Assembly: GCA_003248865.1 (NCBI GenBank)
Contig: QFPK01000041.1
Location: 1 to 10,185 of the forward strand
Direction of reading: 5' to 3'
DNA length: 10,185 bases
DNA from: Sphingomonas sp.
Lineage (GTDB): Bacteria > Pseudomonadota > Alphaproteobacteria > Sphingomonadales > Sphingomonadaceae
Shown here: piece by piece, positions 5,719 through 10,185 of the stretch
Layout: every line of letters starts with the position of its first letter
Numbering within the stretch: the stretch's first letter is position 1
The notes under the pieces: generated by a model
The model's database searches: none
Told to the model about the DNA's origin: nothing
Seen by the model: only the letters and a program-made list of their open reading frames with translations
Made by a program: the position numbers and the translations under genes

Positions 5719-5986
5719 CAATCCCACCACCCCGGCCTGGCTGACCCGCGACACGCCGATCCGCGATCTGCCGCTGAGCACGCGGGTTCGGCGGGCGCTG
5801 GTGGCGCACCTTATGGAGTGCCACGGCCTGGGCTGGGATGCGCCGCTGTCGGCGCTGGAGCTGCTGGACGCGCGCGAGCTGCGGGAGCGCGTGATCAACT
5901 TCGGGGCGGTTTCCCATGCCGAGCTGGCCGCGTTCCTGCGCGGCCCCGGCGCCGGCCTGGTGCAGGTGGAGGGACTCGATGGCTGA
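5711..5986 (+). CDS. Small protein resembling the RNA polymerase alpha-subunit C-terminal domain
   Basis: This 91-residue protein fits the helix-hairpin-helix pattern of the RNA polymerase alpha C-terminal domain. The block PIRDLPLSTRVRRAL (about 16-30) parallels the alpha segment around its DNA-contacting Arg265 (L-T-V-R-S-A-N-C-L). SALELLDARELRERV-INFGAVSHAELAAFL (about 46-76) parallels the helix, NxGxxS turn and final helix of alpha. The Arg equivalent to 265 and the N-x-G-x-x-S turn are kept, while the alpha Asn268 and Lys298 positions are changed to Arg and Val. It could bind AT-rich upstream DNA or touch transcription proteins, so a role in late transcription is possible. That is inference: the fold is also used for other purposes. 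The start overlaps the previous gene and the stop overlaps gpF, each by eight bases. Confidence 0.75.
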   Translation: MTDNPTTPAWLTRDTPIRDLPLSTRVRRALVAHLMECHGLGWDAPLSALELLDARELRERVINFGAVSHAELAAFLRGPGAGLVQVEGLDG

Positions 5987-7322
5987 CGAGCCCATCAATA
6001 TCCGGCAGTCGCTGAACATGCCGCCTGAGGAGATGCTGCGGTATCTCGGGTCCAAGGATTATCGGCTGACGGTGGACTGGGCCGAGGCCTGGCACGACGA
6101 TCATGTGCGCGCCTTCACCGTCGCCAAGGTGGCGCAATATGATCTGCTGGAGATGCAGCGGGGCTCGATCGACGACGCCTGGCGCACCGGCAAGCCGATC
6201 GACCAGTGGAAGGCCGAGCTGATCCCCCAGCTGCAGAAGCGCGGGTGGTGGGGCCTGGTGAAGGACAAGGGGGTGACCGGCACGGATGATGCCGTGTTCA
6301 TCGGGCCGCGCCGCCTGGAGAACATCTTCATCACCAACTTCCGGATGGCCAGCGCCGCCGCCAGCTGGAAGCGCATTCAGGCAGCGAAATCCATTCTGCC
6401 ATATCTCCGCTATCGGACGATGGGTGACGAGGATGTGCGGTATAGCCACCAGCTGCTCAACAACATCGTGCTGCCGGTCGATCACCCGTTCTGGCTGGTC
6501 TATTTCCCGCCCAACGATTGGGGCTGCCGGTGCGATTTCGACCAGCTGAACGACCGGCGGCTGCAGCAGCTCGGCTTGAAGGTGACCCCCGATTCCGAAT
6601 TGCCGCAGCTGGCCCCGCGGCTGTTCTGGCGGCCGGGCGCGTCGACGCCGGAAGTTGTGCCGCCGCTGGTCGGCCCCGGCTTCGGCTATAACCCCGGCGT
6701 CTCATACATGCAGGCATTCCAGCCCCCGCGCCTGGATCAGCCGCTGCAGCGGCCGACGCTGGCGATGCGCGCGCCCGAGGCGCCGGACGCGCCGCTGCCG
6801 CCGCTGCCTGCCCCCCGGCCGCTGCCGGCGTCGATCGAGCTGGGGCCAGAGGTTTCCGACAACGAACTGATCCAGCGGTTCATGCGCGCATTCGAGCCTG
6901 AAGCCGATCGCATTGGCGATGCGGTGATGTTCACGGACAAGATCGGCAGCCCGCTGGTGGTTACGCCCTCGTTCTTCTTCCGACCCGATGGCAGCCCCAA
7001 GCTGCAGGATGACCGACGCCGGTGGGTGATGCTGCTGGCCGAGGCGGTGAAAGAGCCCGACGAGATCTGGTGGGTGTGGGAATGGGTGGCCACCAACCAG
7101 GAGAAGACGAAGGGCAGGTGGCGACTGACCCGCCGCTACATTGCACGCTTCCAGGTGGAAGGATCGGATGTGCCTGCACTGATCTCAATGCAGGTGGGCC
7201 GGGACGGATGGGAGGGCGTCACCGCGTTTCCGACGAAGGGGAACTATCTGCAGCGCCCGCAGGTGCGCGGCGGGGTGCTGGCCTGGCGGCGCGTGGCTGA
7301 GGGTTCCGAGGAGGCCGAATGA
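5979..7322 (+). CDS. Mu gpF-like head morphogenesis protein fused to a PBECR2-like nuclease domain
   Basis: The 447-residue protein has two parts. Residues 1 to about 200 are the Mu gpF (SPP1 gp7-type) minor head protein: a helical N-terminus, then ITNFRMASAAASWKR, the RYSHQLLNNIVLPVDHPFW segment, and the hallmark YFPPNDWGCRCDF at about 173-185. Such proteins attach near the portal and act in prohead assembly and DNA entry. After a Pro/Ala-rich linker (about 255-290), residues about 315-447 form a separate alpha/beta domain. It has FFFRPDGSP, a helix RRRWVMLLAEAVKEPDEIWWVWE, then RRYIARFQVEG and GRDGWEGVTAF, and resembles the PBECR2 (phage Barnase-EndoU-ColicinE5/D-RelE-like) nuclease class. 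The ATG at 5979 overlaps the upstream stop by eight bases; longer in-frame readings start inside that gene and are less likely. The domain may be a toxin injected with DNA; that is inferred. Confidence 0.88.
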   Translation: MADEPINIRQSLNMPPEEMLRYLGSKDYRLTVDWAEAWHDDHVRAFTVAKVAQYDLLEMQRGSIDDAWRTGKPIDQWKAELIPQLQKRGWWGLVKDKGVTGTDDAVFIGPRRLENIFITNFRMASAAASWKRIQAAKSILPYLRYRTMGDEDVRYSHQLLNNIVLPVDHPFWLVYFPPNDWGCRCDFDQLNDRRLQQLGLKVTPDSELPQLAPRLFWRPGASTPEVVPPLVGPGFGYNPGVSYMQAFQPPRLDQPLQRPTLAMRAPEAPDAPLPPLPAPRPLPASIELGPEVSDNELIQRFMRAFEPEADRIGDAVMFTDKIGSPLVVTPSFFFRPDGSPKLQDDRRRWVMLLAEAVKEPDEIWWVWEWVATNQEKTKGRWRLTRRYIARFQVEGSDVPALISMQVGRDGWEGVTAFPTKGNYLQRPQVRGGVLAWRRVAEGSEEAE

Positions 7323-7324
7323 AA

Positions 7325-7352
7325 AGGGGCGGCCAGTTTCCCGGTCGCCCCT
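7325..7352 (+). terminator. Strong hairpin after gpF-like gene, possible terminator
   Basis: AGGGGCG at 7325-7331 pairs perfectly with CGCCCCT at 7346-7352, and three more pairs (one a G-U) extend the stem inward to an eight-base loop. It begins two bases after the gpF-like stop. The run after the stem is AACGCTCTTA and not a strong T-tract, so termination may be weak or partial. The position, just before an apparent new transcription start, fits an operon boundary. Confidence 0.6.
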
Positions 7353-7391
7353 AACGCTCTTAGCTGACCTTCAATCCGCCCACCGCCAGGT

Positions 7392-7435
7392 CGGTTCAGC
7401 TCTGGACGCCTCCAGTGCGGTTCAGCCAATATAGT
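7392..7435 (+). promoter_or_regulatory. Candidate late promoter / activator site ahead of the protease gene
   Basis: CGGTTCAGC occurs twice in direct orientation, at 7392-7400 and 7418-7426. Between the copies lies a dyad, CTGGA at 7402-7406 and TCCAG at 7411-7415, with a four-base spacer. A -10-like TATAGT follows at 7430-7435. No good -35 is visible. The dyad centre is about 24 bases upstream of the -10, where an activator replacing the -35 would bind. Mu has its C-activated late promoter PI ahead of gene I, so the position is suggestive. The region from 7323 to 7520 otherwise holds no convincing gene. Confidence 0.4.
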
Positions 7436-7520
7436 CGATAAGGGCGGCTAGATCAATTCGGGCGCAGCGGTGCGCCGGCGCACCGGAGATCGGGGGGGCG
7501 GCCCGGCTATCTCACTTGGG

Positions 7521-8573
7521 ATGCCCAAGGCCCCCGTCTCCTACATTGCCGCCGCAGCCGCCGTCGAGGTGGTTTCGGACGGCGTGCCGAAAAAGCGCAT
7601 CCAGCTGCTGCCGCTGGGCGAGGTCAAGCTGCGCGACAAGCGCGGCACATTTCATATGTCGGCTGAGCAGGCGCGGGCTGTGGTGGAGGCCTCCCGTGCT
7701 TACGCCGGCAAGGCGGACATGGTGATCGATTACGACCACCAGACGTTTTACGGCGCTCGCGACGGCGTGGGTGGGCGGGCAGAAGCTGCCGGATGGATCA
7801 GCCCGGCCTCTCTTGACGTCGAGGCCGACGGCATTTGGGGCGACGTCAGCTGGACGCCCGCCGCCGAGGCACGCCTCGCCGCCCGCGAGTATCGCTACCT
7901 CTCCCCCCTATTCATCGCGGACGGCGCCACGAGAGCGATCCGGTTTATCCGCAATGTAGCCCTCACCAATACCCCGGCGATCAACGAACTAGCCGCCGTG
8001 GCCGCTTCTCAACAAACCCTGGAGACCGAAATGGACCTCTCGAAAATCGCCGCTGCGGCGGGCCTTACGGCCGCTGCAACGGAGGGCGAGATCGTCACGA
8101 AAGTGACTGCTCTCGCCGTCTCGGCCGCCGCCCTGGTGGCCGCCAGTCAGAAACTCGGCCTGAATGCGGATGCCACTGCTGACGATCTGGTCGTGGCGGC
8201 TGCCGCCAAGCCGGACGCCGAAAAGTTCGTGCCCGCCACAGAAGTGAGCAGCCTGAAGGGCGAGGTCGAGCAGCTGAAGAAGGAGGCGCTGGAGACCAAG
8301 GTCGCCGCCTCCGTCGCCGATGCCCTGAAGCTCCGCAAGATCTCGCCCGCCCAGAAGGACTGGGCGACGAACAGCGCGACCAAGGATTTCGCCGGGTGGG
8401 AGGAATTCCTGAAAGGCGCGCCCGTGCTGGTCGCGGCCGGCGAGCAGTTCGGTCACCTGGCGGACCCGCCCAATCCTGAACATCACGGACTGACGAGCCA
8501 AGAGCTCGCGGTCGCGGCGTCCATGAAGCTGACGCCGGAAGAGTTCGCCGCCGCCAAGCCGAAGGAGGCCTGA
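7521..8573 (+). CDS. Mu gpI-like prohead maturation protease with C-terminal scaffold region
   Basis: The 350-residue protein matches the Mu-like prophage I protein. The N-terminal part (about 1-165) is the protease that processes the prohead: KKRIQLLPLGEVKLRD, then VIDYDHQT near 68-75, an AAGWISPASL segment, WTPAAEARLAAREYRYLSP near 112-131, and NVALTNTPAI near 148-157. The conserved His of DYDHQ and Ser of YLSP are candidate active-site residues by family resemblance. The rest is a scaffold-like region: Ala-rich helices, a coiled coil SSLKGEVEQLKKEALETK and an end rich in Glu and Lys. I chose the ATG at 7521, since homologues begin shortly before the LLPLGE block; a GTG at 7470 gives a less natural extension. 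Its ribosome site is weak. It restarts the head operon after the non-coding gap. Confidence 0.85.
   Translation: MPKAPVSYIAAAAAVEVVSDGVPKKRIQLLPLGEVKLRDKRGTFHMSAEQARAVVEASRAYAGKADMVIDYDHQTFYGARDGVGGRAEAAGWISPASLDVEADGIWGDVSWTPAAEARLAAREYRYLSPLFIADGATRAIRFIRNVALTNTPAINELAAVAASQQTLETEMDLSKIAAAAGLTAAATEGEIVTKVTALAVSAAALVAASQKLGLNADATADDLVVAAAAKPDAEKFVPATEVSSLKGEVEQLKKEALETKVAASVADALKLRKISPAQKDWATNSATKDFAGWEEFLKGAPVLVAAGEQFGHLADPPNPEHHGLTSQELAVAASMKLTPEEFAAAKPKEA
8031..8573 (+). CDS. Nested in-frame scaffold protein (Mu Z-like) inside the protease gene
   Basis: An internal ATG at 8031 with GGAG at 8021-8024 lies in the same frame as the protease, just after its last protease motif. It would yield a 180-residue protein containing only the scaffold region (MDLSKIAAAAGLTAAATEGE to the C-terminus), with helical and coiled-coil content. 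In Mu the scaffold Z is made in the same way from within gene I. The scaffold directs shell assembly and is then degraded by the protease. The start and placement are visible in the sequence; expression is inferred from the Mu precedent. Confidence 0.6.
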   Translation: MDLSKIAAAAGLTAAATEGEIVTKVTALAVSAAALVAASQKLGLNADATADDLVVAAAAKPDAEKFVPATEVSSLKGEVEQLKKEALETKVAASVADALKLRKISPAQKDWATNSATKDFAGWEEFLKGAPVLVAAGEQFGHLADPPNPEHHGLTSQELAVAASMKLTPEEFAAAKPKEA

Positions 8574-8576
8574 CCC

Positions 8577-8987
8577 ATGGTTGCCATGACGAAGGACCGC
8601 GTCACCCGCGTCCAGCCCGCAGTCGACCGGGAAGACCCCGTCGCTGCGAACCAGACCATCTTCGCCGGAGCCATGGTGTTCCTGAATGCGGCGGGCTTCG
8701 CCGTGAAGGGATCGACCGCGCTCGGCCTGAAGCCTCGCGGCATTGCCGTGAAACAGGCGGTGAATGGCGCTGTTGCCGGCGATGAGCGTGTGCGCTCGCA
8801 GCCGGGCGAGGTGCGAGTGGCAAACTCTTCCGCCGCCGATGCCATCACCCGTGCCGACATCGGTGCCAGCGCCTTCTGTGTCGACGATCAGACCGTCGCC
8901 AAGACCAATGGTGGCAACACCCGATCGGTGGCCGGGGAAATCGTAAACGTCGACGACGTCGGCGTCTGGATCAAATTCGGGCTCTGA
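8577..8987 (+). CDS. Small decoration / head-fibre-like structural protein
   Basis: The 136-residue protein lies between scaffold and major capsid genes, where tailed phages often place a capsid-decorating or cement protein. Its beta-rich, Gly/Ala-rich composition fits: AANQTIFAGAMVFLNAAGFAVKG, later GIAVKQAVNGAVAGDERV, and a closing GEIVNVDDVGVWIKFGL. The repeated 'x-A-G-x ... D-x-x-V-x-V-x-x-G' style, with alternating hydrophobics, is typical of small beta-sandwich decoration proteins such as the phage lambda D functional class. A precise family is not recognised. The ATG at 8577 follows the protease stop by three bases. It is in the same operon as gpT, separated by ten bases. Confidence 0.7.
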   Translation: MVAMTKDRVTRVQPAVDREDPVAANQTIFAGAMVFLNAAGFAVKGSTALGLKPRGIAVKQAVNGAVAGDERVRSQPGEVRVANSSAADAITRADIGASAFCVDDQTVAKTNGGNTRSVAGEIVNVDDVGVWIKFGL

Positions 8988-8997
8988 GGAAACAGCC

Positions 8998-9888
8998 ATG
9001 ATCAACACCGCAAAGCTGCTGGCCGCGACCACCGGCTTCAAGGCCACCTTCCAGAAGTCTCTGGCGGCCACCGAAACCATGTGGAACGGCATCGCCATGG
9101 AGGTCTCCTCGACGACGTTCGAGGAGGAGTATGGCTGGCTGAAGGAAACCGCCGGCGTCCGGGAATGGATTGGCGACCGGCAGATCCTGCAACTGGAAGC
9201 CGAGGGCTACAAGATCCGCAACCGGGATTTTGAAAAGACGATCGGCGTCGACCGCAACATCATCAAGGATGATCGCCTGGGCCTGATGCAGCCCCGGCTG
9301 ATCACGATGGGCGAGGACGCCGGCCGCTTCCCCGATGAGCTCGTGTTCGAGACGCTGAACGGCGGCTTCGAGAACAAGTGTTTCGACGGCCAGTTCTTCT
9401 TCGACACCGACCATCCGGTGCAGGTGGATGAGCTGAACACCTCTTCTGTCAGCAACTATGGCGGCGGGGTCGCCAGCTCCGCCTGGTTCCTGGTGGACAC
9501 CAGCCGGGTGCTGAAGCCGATCATCCTTCAGAAGCGGCAGGACTTCGAGTTCACCGCGCTGGACGATCCGACGGACGTGAACGTCTTCATGAAGCGCAAC
9601 TTCATGTACGGGATCGATGGCCGGTTCGGTGGCGGCTACGGCTTCTGGCAGACGATCTATGCGTCGCATCTGCCGCTGAACCCCGCCAACTTCGAAGCGG
9701 CGCTGACGGCGATGACCACGATGCGGGGCGACTATGGCCGCCGGCTGAACCTGAAGCCGACCGCCATGTGGTACCCGCCCGAGCTGGAATCCGCCGCGCG
9801 CGACGTGATCAAGGTGGCGCGGCACGCGGGCACCAACAACAAGTGGCTCGACCGCGTCGAGCTGAAGCAGTGCGGGTGGCTGAACTGA
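8998..9888 (+). CDS. Mu gpT-like major head subunit (capsid protein)
   Basis: The 296-residue protein has the length and layout of Mu gpT, the main shell protein of the icosahedral head. It starts with MINTAKLLAATTGFKATFQKS, where GFKATF-type motifs begin the family. It continues with YGWLKETAGVREWIGDRQ near 42-59, YKIRNRDFEKTIGVDRNIIKDD, and the FDGQFFFDTDHPVQ block near 129-142, all characteristic of gpT homologues. The C-terminal half contains YGFWQTIYASHLPLN and an NxxWLDRVE-like segment. GAGGA at 8986-8990 precedes the ATG at good spacing. The stop overlaps the following ATG by one base. The gene appears complete. Confidence 0.92.
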   Translation: MINTAKLLAATTGFKATFQKSLAATETMWNGIAMEVSSTTFEEEYGWLKETAGVREWIGDRQILQLEAEGYKIRNRDFEKTIGVDRNIIKDDRLGLMQPRLITMGEDAGRFPDELVFETLNGGFENKCFDGQFFFDTDHPVQVDELNTSSVSNYGGGVASSAWFLVDTSRVLKPIILQKRQDFEFTALDDPTDVNVFMKRNFMYGIDGRFGGGYGFWQTIYASHLPLNPANFEAALTAMTTMRGDYGRRLNLKPTAMWYPPELESAARDVIKVARHAGTNNKWLDRVELKQCGWLN

Positions 9889-10185
9889 TGGCCGCCCGCG
9901 CCACCAGGGCGCCGAGGACGGGGCGGGCGGCAACGCCCGCCCCTCTTTCCGGCCAAACCGATAACTCCGCCGAAGCCGATAAGACCCCGGCCGCGCCTCC
10001 TGTGGATCAGTCCACGGTCGCGGCCGGGCCTGAGGCCGGCCCGCCGCCACCAGCAGCGGCAAGGAAGCGGCTGCAGCGGCGCGGGCGGCTGATGGCCGGG
10101 CTTGGCGCCTGCTGGAAGGTGCTGAGCACCAACAGGATCGAGCTGGCCCGGCTCGACTTCGCAGCGCCGGTGATGACGTTTGCCG
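9888..10185 (+). CDS. Unidentified ORF following the capsid gene, C-terminally cut by the window end
   Basis: An ATG overlapping the gpT stop by one base (TGATG) opens a frame that stays open to the window end, 99 codons. The first 60 residues are low-complexity, rich in Ala, Pro and Thr with PAPLSGQTD and PEAGPPPPAAA, which suggests a disordered arm. From about residue 65 the sequence becomes basic and helical (RKRLQRRGRLMAGLGACWKVL), followed by STNRIELARLDFAAPVMTFA. In Mu-like phages the gene after gpT is commonly a small head-completion or unknown protein, so that is the probable class. No family motif is seen in the visible part. Confidence 0.55.
   Translation, partial: MAARATRAPRTGRAATPAPLSGQTDNSAEADKTPAAPPVDQSTVAAGPEAGPPPPAAARKRLQRRGRLMAGLGACWKVLSTNRIELARLDFAAPVMTFA

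Noticed and set aside
7989..9098. Minus-strand ORF of 369 codons antisense to the scaffold and decoration genes
   Set aside because: It mirrors well-supported + strand genes; its Gly/His/Arg-rich composition has no domain pattern.
8971..10062. Minus-strand ORF of 363 codons antisense to the capsid gene
   Set aside because: It is antisense to the clearly recognised gpT-like gene over its full length and has the repetitive composition of an opposite-strand shadow.
1..10185. CRISPR arrays, tRNA or rRNA genes
   Set aside because: No regularly spaced repeats and no cloverleaf or ribosomal RNA sequence could be recognised on either strand.

Overview
The window is part of the head-gene block of a Mu-like prophage (transposable myophage morphogenesis genes). 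It probably comes from a GC-rich alphaproteobacterium, and a sphingomonad-type host is my best guess. The host assignment rests on base composition, codon use and the character of the small phage genes, not on any host marker. All genes recognised with confidence lie on the + strand and follow the Mu order: terminase large subunit (gp28), portal (gp29), head-morphogenesis protein (gpF/gp30), protease plus scaffold (I/Z), and major head subunit (T). A small decoration-like protein sits between I/Z and T. No gene corresponding to Mu G was found.

Layout. Bases 1-81 are low in G+C (39 of the first 80 bases) and do not continue the terminase. On the minus strand they look like the 5' edge of an insertion element, with a Shine-Dalgarno, an ATG at 12-10 and overlapping hairpins. 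Bases 82-696 encode only the C-terminal nuclease half of the terminase, so the packaging gene appears disrupted. The portal follows at 705-2411. From 2408 to 5986 lies an accessory cluster of about a dozen mostly small genes inserted between portal and gpF. Many are joined by four-base GTGA/ATGA overlaps, which suggests one translationally coupled transcript. The cluster includes a DUF5131 (phage Gp37/Gp68) three-cysteine protein, a small tail-anchored membrane protein, a helical protein that may be a remote Acb2/Tad1-type relative, a winged-helix-like protein and a protein resembling the C-terminal domain of the RNA polymerase alpha subunit.

The gpF-like protein (5979-7322) carries a C-terminal domain resembling the phage PBECR2 Barnase/EndoU/RelE-like nuclease family, which makes it a candidate head-delivered effector. 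A strong hairpin follows it. A non-coding stretch of about 200 bases then holds a direct repeat, a dyad and a possible -10 box, at the position where Mu has its late promoter PI. The head operon resumes with the protease (7521-8573), which contains an in-frame internal start for the scaffold (8031). A decoration-like protein, the gpT-like capsid protein and an unidentified ORF running off the window end complete it.

Together the head genes would build and fill a Mu-type capsid: portal ring, scaffold-directed assembly, maturation protease, capsid shell and DNA packaging motor. The broken terminase suggests that this copy cannot package DNA by itself. The accessory cluster and the gpF C-terminus are the likeliest places for host-interaction or counter-defence functions.
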